The position numbers and the translations under genes are program-made. The notes beneath the pieces are model-generated. The model made no database searches. It was given only the letters and a program-made list of their open reading frames with translations, and was not told where the DNA came from. A stretch of 64,000 bases of DNA from Elysia chlorotica (lineage: Eukaryota; Mollusca; Gastropoda; Plakobranchidae), in the NCBI GenBank assembly GCA_003991915.1, contig RQTK01000013.1, forward strand, positions 1,049,694-1,113,693, read 5' to 3'. Of this stretch, positions 24,195-36,467 are shown in pieces. Position 1 is the stretch's first letter. Every line of letters starts with the position of its first letter.

Positions 24195-27100
24195 TCAAGG
24201 ATTGGGAGGAGGATTTGAAAACTTTGCTGCTGACAGGAAAGCCAAATGACCCTTTGGACATCTGTTTGCAAAATGTCCCTTTTCTCCACACTGAAAAAGT
24301 AAGAAAAGTTAATTACTAATAATAGGTAAAAGAGATAAGGTACAACTACATATTGTAATAATATTTTATAATAAAAGTCATTCTTTAATCATTGAAATCT
24401 CTTTAATTTTTTTTTTTAAGTAACCCCCCCCCTTAAAAAAAAACAACCCCCCAACAAAACATAACCAAAACAAGGAAAAACAAAACACTTTTATCTCACA
24501 ACAGAAGCATCTTGGCTACTGTCAAATTACAAGCTATGTTTTCACAAAATTCAATCAGTTCAGTCCATCATTCATATAAAAAAGGTAAACAATAAAAACA
24601 AAAACAAGTTATTGTGGTAGTCCTTCATTTTTCAATTCAATACAATTATGATGTAAGAAAATGTTTGTATATAAGTCTCTGAGAGCAAAGACATTGAGAT
24701 GTCAAACTATTAAGAAGCTATGTTTATGTAGAATATAAAAGTCTTTGAAGCCAAATACACCTACCTATGGTATGAGTATTCATCTAAATGGAGGAAACAT
24801 GAAACGCATTGAAACTTGCTCAGCCATGCTTAATAGTAGGCCCTACAGTACACAAATTAACTTTTTTATTTGTAAGTAAGGTTTCACCCTTCTAGTACTA
24901 CAAGGCAGTACTTTTCTATAGTTCTTTGCTGGCGGCAGAACTTGTGATTTGAATTCAACTAAATCTAATTGAAAACATTTCAAATGGTTTGCTGGATCCA
25001 AGGTTCTACTCATATCATTTAATTAAATAAAAAAAAAAACACAAATTCTTTTCTGTTTGCAGAATACAGGGTGTTCTTTAGTTATACATTTGTTGGATTT
25101 AAGGTATACCATCCTGTATTCTTTTGAAGTACCACTTCATGCAGAAATCACCTTTGGCAAATAAACATACCTTCAAATAGGCTAAAGCATATCTCGTAAA
25201 ATGAAAGTTTACCATCTGTACGAGATGAAAATCTTTTAAGGTACTTCAAAATAAAACAACAACAAAATTCAAATCATAAATCAGTGAATCAGCCAATGCA
25301 AATACCTTGTAGCATGTAATCTGATCCAGGGGTCGCCTTTCTCTTACTGTTGGCATTTGTTGCGAATGATGTTGTGAATGTTGATGATGATAAGTAGGAG
25401 CAACCTGTGTTGAATGTGTCATATGATCACCCAGCACATGCGGTACCTAAAAGAAAAGCAATTTAAATTATGTATTAACAAAAAAAAATAGTTAAAATCA
25501 TCAAAATTCCAATTAAGATAACTCTAAATATTATTTTTGTTTCTGAAAACACAAATATGACTTAACAGCTTGGGGAATTAGGTCTGAAATAACTTTTTTT
25601 TTTTAATGTGGTATCTTTTCATTCAGGTTGTAGAGTAAAGAGAATGCCTAAAGAAAAGTAAAGCCAATATGTTGAGTTCAAATTCATGCTCTGAGCTCTT
25701 TCTAAACAAAGTAATAAGAAAAGAAAAATACGAAAGCTTGCATTAAAATTTTTTTTTGGTGTAGGAGATAGGTTTGCCCAGTAGCTTAGAAAAGGGGTGA
25801 AGTTAAATACATTTTACACGAATCATAAAAAAAAGGAGTTTGAACATGCTTCTTTTTCCCATTCTTAATATGAATTCTCAAAACACCTGACATGGAAGAC
25901 TTGCTCTCTAAAATAATGATATTGAAATAATTTTGATTATGATACAATTTTTGACAAGTTTGAATTTTCTCCCATAATGGCTTAAAAACGTTTTACTTTT
26001 AGGTTTAAGTCAAGCACCTACTTTTGCAGAGTGGCACTGAATTGCCTTGTGGCCAGGCTGCATGCACAGGTGACACACTATGTTCTGCTTTTTCTGAGCG
26101 AAGACAGGGTCAGGCTCTGGAATCTTGAAAGTTGGACTGTTTAACACACACACACAAAAAGGGAAAGATGTCTTTAACTCAGAAATAAATGGGGAAAATG
26201 TCTCCACAATCTTTCCTGTTTATTTAAAATTTTGTAAAATTAAGTATCTTTGAAAATAACATGACATTACCAATCACTCTTCTAAAAAAAAGAAAAACCA
26301 CAAAAAACAAACACTGACTAATATGTGAAAAATTATAAATACAATTTTACATGTGCATGTAGTCCTACTTATACATAGCACAATAATTTTTTATTATCTA
26401 CTTATCTTTTTTTTCTTCAAATTTTTTATTCCTTCCTAAAAATAGATAGAAAATAGATATTCACATGATCAAAAATATTTTTGAAAGAGCTTTAACACAA
26501 AAAACTTTAAAAATGGTGTTGGTATATTATATGTTTCTTATTTTAAAGATAATAATGTAATGACATGTATACTTTTATTTCACCTGTATTCTCAACTTTA
26601 ACCACTTACTGAACATATTTGCAGTTTGGCCCATCTAAGCAAAATCCATTCAAGTAACATTGACAAATTACTCTTCTAACATGACGATTTTTGCAATTGG
26701 GTCCTGAAAATACATTAAGAATATAAAAACAATAAATCAAAACCAACACCCCTTAAACTGAGTATATAAGCATTTACATTTAATCATCTCTATTCCTTAT
26801 CACAAATTTTTTAAGCAACCTAGAGCTTAACCAAGATAAACTAAAGGCACCAGAATATTAATCTTAAATCTACATTCAAGAATATGTGCATACATATTTT
26901 ATATCCATTGTACATATTTTAAAAAAATCCCAATTTTCAATTGAAAAGAAAAAAAAAGAAAAATGAAAAGCACATATACTCTTCTGTTTGTATTCTGCCA
27001 AGCTTTAAATTTCTTATTAAAGTTAAATTTGTCACAGCATAACGTATCAAGTATAAGAAGTTTATTTTTATTCTCAGAGTAGGCTTGCATAGGTTGTTGT

Positions 27101-30100
27101 TTTTTTTAAGCCAGCAGATGAGATTTTCCTTTACAATCTTTCTTCCCCCAAGGAAGAGACGTTATAAAACACATTAAAATAATTAACAGACTACAATCTT
27201 ATTTGTAATGAAAAATCATACCATGTCGACAAAACCCTCTGTCATACCACGGACAGTCCCTAACTTTGTTTTCTGGATCTATGTGAAGAAATGGGCACTC
27301 TTTGTTGTTGCATTGTCCTGTTTTGGAAAAAGAAGACATACTTTAATTAATATCTCTATATACATATTTTGAGATTGGGCCTTGAAATAAAAAAAAAAAA
27401 ATACCATAATGACTGCGTCAACAGCAGCTTACTTTTCAAAATTTCACTGCATGTAGCTGCAGCAAAGATGTTCTTGAAATGTAGCCATATGCATCCGCAT
27501 ATACTTTGACAAGGACGACTTGCAAAGAAATGGTCTTTCTAGATGCTCAAGCTATCTTACAACATTCTGCATCACCCTGCCCAAAGCACCAGCAGTTTCT
27601 TCACCTTACCATATATATCACATGGGCCGAGCTGAAAAGGATCAGCCAGAACCAAGTTTAGTGGAGGGGATTTGCTGCGGCCCTATGCTCAACAGGGATT
27701 GAGAGGCTTAAACTAAAACTATAGTGGACTCTAAGACAAATGTCCTGGACAAATTTGCCAAAGCTTAGCTTGACATTTATGCAGTGAAAGGAGGGTCCTA
27801 GAAATCACTCTAAAGAAACAAAGAATCACTTAATCACTTTCTTATAGAACCATACTACAACACGACAATCCTATGATAAAAACTTATCACTTATCCTTGA
27901 AACTTACCATATTTAGAAAAGAAAAAGCATTCAGGCATTTTCGTCATGTCAAACTCATGGAGAAATTCACAATCATCTCCTTTCTTGCACAAACCACGCA
28001 GCCAGTGTTTGCATACTACAGTTCTGTCTCCTTTTATATGTCTGTAAGGACAAGCTGAGCCCTTGTTGCAGACAGATGTCAAATAGTATGTACATATGGC
28101 TGCACCTGATTCTGTAATTAATAAATAAAACAGTTCAAATAATCCATTAACATAGAAACAAAAAAGCAATTTAAGTCAAAGGGTTGGTTTAGACAACACA
28201 AAAAAAGAGTATTTTGTCAGAAAAAACAAGCTAAATGGGCCTATAAGTTGTAACCTATATTAACCCAAAATTGATCCAAACTTCACATTTTCAATGAGGC
28301 AGTAGAAACCACTCTTGACTCCCAAGCACCTCGAACCACGCGGACATACCCCAGCGACAACATGCGCCATGGTTCTCTGAGAGCATACTGGAAACGAAAA
28401 AGAAAAGGCGAGCAGCCGAGAGAGCGTGGCTTAAGTCAGGACTTCAAGTTCACCAGGAAATCTTCGCTGCGGCATGTAAAAATGTTAATTCTCTTGTAAA
28501 GGATGCGAAGAGAAAACATTTCTTAATAGTTTTAAATCCCTAAAAACGTGCAAGAAATTATTTAGCCTAACAAACGAACTTACTGGGAAATCTTTACAAA
28601 AAAGCATTAATGGCGGAAAAGACAGATGTGAAGATTTTGCTTTGTTTTTTTTACACTAAGATAACTAAAATTCAATGTGAACTAGAGCGTATAGTTTGTG
28701 CTGACAAAACTGTTTTGCCAGTATTCTGTGGACAAAATTTAGATAATTTCCAAATTGTATCACCAGAACAAGTTCGATGTACAATACTTGGGTTCTCTAA
28801 CAAATCATGGGATTTAGATCCTATACCTACTGATCTTCTTAAAAAATGTTTGCAAACAAGTCTTATTGATCATATCTTTAACCAGTCTCTCCAAAACGGT
28901 GCTGTTCCAGATTCATTTAAAAATGCTGTTGTTAATCCGTCGTTGAAAAAATCAAATCTCGATGAATCTAACCTTCAGAATTACCTAGCTGTTTCCAATG
29001 TACCTGTCTTATCTAAAGTTTTGGAAAAACTTGTTTCGTCCCAATTGTTTAGACATCTTGAAAAACATAAACATACCGGTCAGGTCATAGCACGGAGACA
29101 GCACTTCTTAAAGTGGTAAATGATATCCTTAACATTGCTGACAGCAATTCCGTCTGTCCTCTTGCTATGCTTGATCTGTCTGCAGCCTTTGACACAATAG
29201 ATTATGATATTTTATTTTTGAGACTCCAAAATCTTTATGGAATCTCTGGGACAGCACTGAAATGGTTTAAATCATATTTTAGCGATCGATTTCAGGCTCT
29301 GAAAATAGGATCAGAACGGTCTGAATGGAGACATTTTAAGTACGGGGGTCTGTGCTTGGTCCAGTTATTTTTACTCTTTAAATCCAACCATTGTCAATTA
29401 TTTTAAACAAATTTTATGTTTTACCACATGTATGCGGATGATACGCAGATCTATATTGGTTGCTGCTATAAAAATTTACAAACAGCCATTAATAACATCG
29501 AAAATTGTATTAAGGAGGTAAAACAGTAGATGAACTTATATGCTAAAAATAAATGACGAGAAAATGGAAATCATAATTTTTGGTCGGGGCTCCATTTTAT
29601 AAAAAATCGGAAACCCAGTCGTTAATATTAATGGTACCCAAATCACTTCTTGTAACGTAGTAAAGAATCTTGGTGTTAAATTATACAGCGAAATGTCAAT
29701 GGTTCCACAAGTAAATAATCTTTGCAAAAGTATCTATTTTCAAATATGCAACATTTCCTCTATACAATCTTTTTTAACAACGAGCGTTACAAAAACATTA
29801 ATGACATATTTAGTGTTATCAAAACTCGACTATTGTAACAGCTTACTAGCAGGCCTTCTGATAAAACTCTAAATAAATTACAGATTGCCCAAAATAACGC
29901 TGCTAGGGTAATCTATCGGAGTAAAAAACGAGACCAAGCCAAATCTATTTTATATGAGTTGCATTGGCTTCCCATTAAAGAGCGCATTAAGTACAAAATA
30001 GCCCTTACTTGTTTTAAATGTTTAAATGGCACAGGCCCTGGGTACCTCAGTGAAGCACTCACTGTTTATGTGCCAAATAGATCACTTAAATCCTCAGCAG

Positions 30101-31179
30101 ACACAAAAGTTCTTATTGTCCCCCGTAAGAAATATCAAATGTTTGGGGAACGTTCATTTTCTTGCATAGGTCCAAACATTTGGAATAATTTACCAAACCA
30201 TATACGCAATCTTGAGGATGAACAAACTTTTTAACAAAAACTTAAGTATCATCTTTTTTTAAACACCTACTCAAAGATATAGAACGCAATCGATTTGTAG
30301 TTTTTTAATTAAATAATTTTTATTTTATTTATAACTACTCCAGTATATACTTTATACACATATTTATTTTATCAGATATAAATTTACTGAGCTTAAACCT
30401 TATACATAACAACCCCATGCTTTCATCTTACAATTTTAAGGTTAAATTTAGATTTCGTTGATATATTCTATTTATAAAAATGTCTTTGACAAAACATAAT
30501 TTACATCTTTAATCAACATGTGTAAATGAACATGTGTGTGTATATGTGTGTGTATATGTATGTGTATATATGTTTATGTATGTACATGGATACTGTAGAT
30601 ACAATGATTGTTTATGATTGTTTAAACAAATTCTTAATACACACGTATTAACTTTTAGGTGATATGTCTTGTCCCTTTCTTAGTTTCTAAAGTATTATTA
30701 TTTATTTGATTTTTTTTACTGTTCTGAATGTCATATATTTCATACTTATACATTTTTTAGTCCACCACTAAGGTTTTTATTTCCATGTTTTAATAATGTT
30801 ACCTGCATAGAGCACCACCTTTGTGTAGTGGTTATGCGCGATATAAAAACTATGTATTATTATTAATGTATGTTCTACACTATTTTATCATGAGTAAACT
30901 ATAGTACATTCTTTCTGACTATCTTATTCAGGCATTTATCCTGTTTATTTTTCATAATGAACCTGAATGACAAAATTTAAAAATTATGTAGTCTCCATTC
31001 ACTTGAAGCAATAAGATCTTCCTGCGTCTGTTAGACTTTCTAGAACCATATCAATCACATTGTGATATTTCTTGTCCACATCACTCTTAACGCCATCTGT
31101 TCTTTCCTTTTGAAGTGAAGTGAAGTGTGTAACATAAAGATTTATGAACGAAATATGAAAAGAAAGAGTAAGTGTGTGA

Positions 31180-31236
<57 letters not shown>

Positions 31237-34200
31237 TTTTCCCCAAACTTAATCACTTAATCTGAGAGAAGATATTTTCGCTAATAACATCGACTAATGA
31301 AAATGTGCCTCTTTAAATCTTTTTGTGAACTAATAGCAATGGAAACAAGGGTCTTAGGGTGGAAATTTAGAAACTATTTGACGGTACATAGTTACTAGGT
31401 GTAAATGTGTTTATAATAACTGAATCACAGTTTTTTTTATGAATGCAGTTATTACAGCGACCACAAGCAGAACAAATTTTTTTTTTTATGGGAGCAAGAC
31501 AGTGTGATGACCCTTCCCTCTTCAATCCGCGGTGTACTGAGCACATCATTTGGATAACACCTAGAGCTGATGCTGAGGTAACATGAGATTGAGCTTATTA
31601 AAAGAAAAAAAATTATAGGTCAGCATTGGACCCCATGAACCAATTTAACCAGTTCAGCTAAGTTAGGAAAGGGTGGGTACTCCCTCAAAATAGTACATGT
31701 ATTTTCTGGTAGCGACTTGGAGACGTAACAGCCTCATTAGACAGGTGGTGTCGATCGACGAGTCCCAGTTTGGCTTCGTCCCAGGCAGGGGCACAACAGA
31801 TGCAATCTTCGTTGTCAGACAACTGCAGGAGAAATACCTAGCAGCCAACAAAAGACTTTACATGGCTTTTGTGGACCTGGAGAAAGCATTCGATCGAGTC
31901 CCTAGGAAAGTCATCTGGTGGGCACTGAGGAAACTTGGTGTAGAGGAGTGGACTGTGCGTCTGGTCCAGGGCATGTATGCAAATGCACGGAGTCAGGTCC
32001 GGGTAGGTGACGGTTACAGTGAAGAGTTTGAGGTGAAAGTTGGAGTCCACCAAGGTTCTGTACTCAGTCCACTGCTGTTTATCGTCGTTCTTGAAGCCCT
32101 TTCTCGTGAATTCCGATCTGGTGTCCCCTGGGAGGACCTTTATGCTGACGACCTAGTCATCATAGCGGAGTCACTTGAGGAATGTGTCAGTAGGCTGTTG
32201 ACGTGGAAGGAAGGTATGGAGGAAAAGGGTCTGAGAGTGAATGCAAGGAAGACCAAGATCATGATCTGCGGTAATAACCTGGATCTTCTCCAGAACTCAG
32301 GCGAGTTCCCCTGTGCTGTCTGCTGCACTGGTGTAGGTAGCAACAGCATTTTCTGCAAAGGCTGCAAGAAGTGGGTACACAAGAAATGCAGCGGGCTGAA
32401 ACGCCTGACGAAGGACTCAGATTTCAAGTGCAGTCGATGCCAGGGAACTGCGAGACCAATCGATGGCAGACCACAGAGTGAAGTCCAGGTGGGATCCGAC
32501 AAGCTGGATGTCGTAGCTTCTTTCTGCTACCTGGGAGATATGCTCTCGGCAGCTGGTGGCTGTGACCTTGCAACCACAACACGTGTGAAGACAGCTTGGA
32601 AGAAGTTTAAAGAACTACTACCAGTTCTTTTGTCTCGCCACCTCTCATACAAGACGCGGGGTCATGTGTACAGCACTTGTGTGCGGAGTGCAATGCTCCA
32701 TGCTAGCGAGACATGGCCCTTGACCAAGCCAAACCTTCAACGCCTGCAGAGAAACGACAGGGCAATGATAAGACAGATCTGCAATGTGAAACCAGAAGAT
32801 GTGGCCACCACCAGGTCAAATGAGCTATTGACGCTTCTTGGCCTTGAGGACCTGAACCTCATTCTGAAGGAGAGGAGACTCAGTGGTATGGCCACGTGGA
32901 ACGGTCAAGCGGAGCTATCAAGACAGCATTGGACATGCAAGTAACAGGAAGTCGTGGAAAAGGGAGACCCAGAATGACATGGAAGCAGGTGACAGAGAGG
33001 GATCGGAAAGACTGGAAACTTTCAACAACTGATCCTCATGACAGAAACACCTGGAGATCTGGTGTGAGATCAGCCATGCGTGCAGCAAGCCAGCTACCTG
33101 GAAGGGGGTCCACTGATGTGGATGTACCTGCACGTTAATCAAAATACCGATGATGATGATGATGATGCGGATGATACGCAGATCTATATTGGTTGCTGCT
33201 ATAAAAATTTACAAACAGCCATTAATAACATCAAAAATTGTATTAAGGAGGTAAAACAGTAGATGAACTTATATGCTAAAAATAAATGACGAGAAAACGG
33301 AAATCATAATTTTTGGCCGGGGCTTCATTTTATAAAAAATCGGAAACGCAGTCGTTAATATTAATGGTACCCAAATCACTTCTTGTAATGTAGTAAAGAA
33401 TCTTGGTGTTAAATTAGACAGCGAAATGTGAATGGTTCCACAAGTAAATAATCTTTGCAAAAGTATCTATTTTCAAATACGCAACATTTCCTCTATACGA
33501 TCTTTTTTAGCAACAAGCGTTACAAAAACATTAATGACATCTTTAGTGTTATCAAAACTCGACTATTGTAACAGCTTACTAGCAGGCCTTCTGATAAAAC
33601 TCTAAATAAATTACATATTGCCCAAAATAACGCTGATATGGTAATCTATCGCTGGAGTAAAAAACGAGACCACGCCAAACCTATTTTATGTGAGTTGCAT
33701 TGGCTTCCCATTAAAGAGCGCATTAAGTACAAAATAGCCCATACATGTTTTAAATGTTTAAATGGCACAGGCCCTGGTACCTCAGTGAATCACTCACTGT
33801 TTATGTGCCAAATAGATCACTTAGATCCTCAGCAGACACAAAAGTTCTTGTTGTCCCCCGTAAGAAATATCAAATGTTTGGGGAACGTTCATTTTCTTGC
33901 ATAGTTCCAAACATTTGGAATAATTTACCAAAGCATATACGCAATCTTGAGGATGAACAAACTTTTTAACAAAAACTTTAGTATCATCTTTTTATCATCA
34001 TGATTGTTTATGATTGTTTAAACAAATTCTTAATACACACGTATTAACTTTTAGGTAATATGTCTTGTACCTTTCTTAGTTTCTAAAGTATTATTATTTA
34101 TTTGATTTTTTTTTTACTGTTCTGAATGTCATATATTTCATACTTATACATTTTTTAGTCCACTAAGGTTTTTATTTCCATGTTTTAATAATGTGTAGTG

Positions 34201-34546
34201 GTTATGCGCGATATAAAAACTATGTATTATTATTAATGTATGTTCTACACTATTTTATCATGAGTAAACTATAGTACATTCTTGCTGACTATCTTATTGA
34301 GGCATTTATCCTGTTTATTTTTCATATTGAACCTGAATGACAAAATTTAAAAATTATGTAGTCTCCATTCACTTGAAGCAATAAGATCTTCCTGCATCTG
34401 TTAAACTTTCTAGAACCATATCAATCACATTGTGATATTTCTTGTCCACATCACTCTTAACGCCATCTGTTCTTTCCTTTTGAAGTGAAGTGTGTGTAAC
34501 ATAAAGATTTATGAACGAAATATGAAAAGAAAGAGTATGTGTGTGA

Positions 34547-34606
<60 letters not shown>

Positions 34607-36467
34607 AGTGAGAGAGAGAGAGAGATGCTTTTCCCCAAACTTAATCACTTAATCTGAGAGAAGGTATTTTCGCTAAGAACATCGACTAATGAAAATGTAC
34701 CTCTTTAAATCTTTTTGTGAACTAATAGCAATAGAAACAAGGGTCTTAGGGTGGAAATTTAGAAACTATTTGACGGTACATAGTTACTAATACTAGGTGT
34801 ACATGTGTTTATAATAACTGAATCACAGTTTTTTTTATGAATGTAGTTATTACAGCGACCACAAGCAGAACAAAATTTTTTTTTTATGGGAGCAAGACAG
34901 TGTGATGACCCTTCCCTCTCTTCAATCCGCGGTGTACTGAGCACATCATTTGGATAACACCTAGAGCTGATGCTGAGGTAACATGAGATTGAGCTTATTA
35001 AAAGAAAAAAAATTATGATATTAACAGCATTGGACCCTATGATTCATGTAAAGTATGAACCAATTGAACCAGTTCAGCTAAGTTAGGAAAGGGTGGGTAC
35101 TCCCTCAAAATAGTACATGTATTTTCTGGTAGGACTTGGAGACGTATTTATGAGGGGTCGTAAACTAGGCCTCAAAAACTAACGTAGTCAGTGCTAAATA
35201 TTTAACCTACAGACAAAGCCGGTTTTCGTGGCAAATTTTTCATGAACGGCTATAAATGTCTAAAAAAAGGGAGAGAAATTCTGGAAAGGTAGAGGCCACT
35301 TTGAAGTTTTAAAATAAAAATTAAGTTCCACAAAACACATCTTTTATAAATATTTTTCTTTATTCTTATAAATTTCTGGGTAAATTCTTTCATTTGACCT
35401 ACTTTTTTAATCATTTTAATGTAGATCTAAATTATGAAAAATCATGAAAATGGGCAAATGCACCAAACCTATAAAACCACTAAAATCTTGCTAAAATGAC
35501 AAAAAGTCTAGGCCTAAATAATTGACTTTTTACAGGCTACAAATCTTGCAAGTCTAGCCCTAAGTCCTGCCTTGGAACTAGGGAACAGGTGTAAACAAAA
35601 GATAGTACCAGGAAATTCATAAATGTATTTTTTATGAGTTTTACTCTAAATTTAAATGTTAGATCTATTATACATGCCCTACACCTTCTCATGAATACGG
35701 CAGTTGGTGGCAGGCCATGTAGGCCTTAAAAAAAAAGGAGCCGGCTGTGTCTATGTACGCACTAGATCTATATTAGTATATATAATAATTATAATTTATA
35801 AATATATATATATAATATATATATATTAATATTATATACTGATTTATAATTGAAGCAGAAATACTAGATCTATACATGAATGTATTTATAATTAAATAGT
35901 TTTTCTACCCCAATATTCTATTACACATTGCTTTTTAAATTTTGCTATATATGCACCATAAATAGTTCTTTTTTTGTCCAAATTTTGCTATACTAGTCTA
36001 TGCATTTGGTTCAAATCCAGTTCTTTCGTTGGCCCTCTCCTAAGGCCTAACATTTTCCAGAGTCAACTAGAATTATTGTGATACACAGTGTAAGTCCATT
36101 TTTGGATCTACAGGAACACTGTATCAGTATGCTGTACTGTTTTACTGTGGTTCCGGCTCTGTTTATATGGCAATTACCTTACGGCTTGCCTCTGGTATCG
36201 AAAGTAGTCTAGGCCTAGATCTACCAACAAACTAAGAGAAGACAGCAGTGGATAAGGCCAGCCAAGTTACGTGATGCATCAGCGATCTATTCCTTTTTCA
36301 ATTTCTGGGGTGAATCTTTAAGTTCCTGCGTTAGACTTACGTAGCTCTAGATTCTATTACTCACTGTCCATTCCTGGGAAAGGCAAAACTTGAGCCCCTT
36401 TTTGTAGCTCCAAAGCCACCTCAATTTCGAACTTGATGCCATCTACGGGGGCCACAACTTCTTGCAT
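24195..36467 (-). CDS. CPSF4: Cleavage and polyadenylation specificity factor subunit 4
   Basis: RNA-binding subunit of the nuclear mRNA 3'-processing complex; in known homologues its fingers help recognise AAUAAA. Seven coding exons (minus strand, in order): 36467-36365, 28111-27908, 27317-27222, 26703-26610, 26136-26022, 25446-25306 and 24290-24195, total 282 aa with all phases matching. The N-terminus begins [20 protein letters not shown] and reaches PFPGMDKSG. Five CCCH fingers follow: C41-x7-C-x5-C-x3-H first, then [32 protein letters not shown] and [11 protein letters not shown], all with their ligands intact. Two CCHC zinc knuckles follow: [14 protein letters not shown] (exon 5) and [14 protein letters not shown] (exons 6-7). 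Human CPSF4 has one knuckle and Drosophila Clipper has two. A His/Gln-rich linker lies between the knuckles. The first intron is 8.25 kb and filled with LINEs. Confidence 0.96.
28285..30872 (+). mobile_element. LINE, CR1/L2-like, 5'-truncated and decayed
   Basis: A remnant polymerase protein can be followed in several frames. There is a basic connector ([17 protein letters not shown]), then a fingers/palm segment at 28610-29119 ([12 protein letters not shown]) and 29113-29406 ([13 protein letters not shown], motif A), then [11 protein letters not shown] (motif C) at about 29427. A C-terminal domain lies at 29959-30234 ([14 protein letters not shown], then [13 protein letters not shown]). This order and the C-terminal block are typical of CR1/L2-type LINEs. 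The endonuclease is missing. Frameshifts and stops make it inactive. The 3' end (GTTATGCGCGATATAAAAAC, then ATT repeats) is at about 30830-30872. It lies in CPSF4 intron 1, on the opposite strand. Confidence 0.8.
29432..31727 (+). repeat. Direct duplication A, left copy
   Basis: Contains the 3' part of the CR1/L2-like LINE plus about 850 bp of flank including an AG microsatellite. It matches 33165-35146 at high identity. The right copy has a deletion of about 340 bp relative to 30262-30604. Confidence 0.85.
31185..31232. repeat. (AG)n microsatellite, left copy
   Basis: Pure AG run. The open frames of alternating Leu-Ser across it are artefacts. The counterpart is at 34557-34624. Confidence 0.9.
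31728..33164 (+). mobile_element. LINE fragment with RT and PHD-like finger
   Basis: 5'-truncated non-LTR retrotransposon. The open frame 31697-32944 (415 codons; the first ten or so are flank) carries reverse-transcriptase motifs: [13 protein letters not shown], motif [11 protein letters not shown] (Asp60), motif [12 protein letters not shown] and motif C YADD (149-152). A PHD-type C4HC3 finger follows (C206, C209, C220, C223, H228, C231, C245, C248). The C-terminal part continues in another frame at 32896-33138 ([20 protein letters not shown]). Comparison with the copy at 54786-55179 shows a one-base loss near 32885. The tail is a GATGAT repeat. Clade is uncertain, perhaps RTE-related. It sits exactly between the two copies of duplication A. 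Confidence 0.85.
33165..35146 (+). repeat. Direct duplication A, right copy
   Basis: Begins directly after the GATGAT tail of the LINE with the words CGGATGATACGCAG (mid-polymerase of the CR1/L2-like LINE) and ends at GGAGACGTA, the same word that abuts the LINE 5' end in the left copy. It carries frames matching the CR1/L2 C-terminal domain (33638-33969). Confidence 0.85.
34557..34624. repeat. (AG)n microsatellite, right copy
   Basis: Longer and interrupted (AAAAGAGTG) version of the AG tract at 31185-31232. Confidence 0.9.
35147..36364. other. CPSF4 intron 1, promoter-proximal part
   Basis: No coding signal seen. It contains an AT palindromic stretch near 35775-35850 (ATATATATTA type) and scattered AGATCTA words (35423, 35660, 35764, 35862 and 36213) approaching CPSF4 exon 1. 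Confidence 0.5.

Noticed and set aside
27520-27702. 60-codon plus-strand frame inside CPSF4 intron 2
   Set aside because: No conservation recognised. It lies in an intron opposite CPSF4 and resembles a repeat remnant.
30999-31256. Leu-Ser repeat frames (also 34369-34648)
   Set aside because: They arise from the AG dinucleotide repeats, not from a gene.
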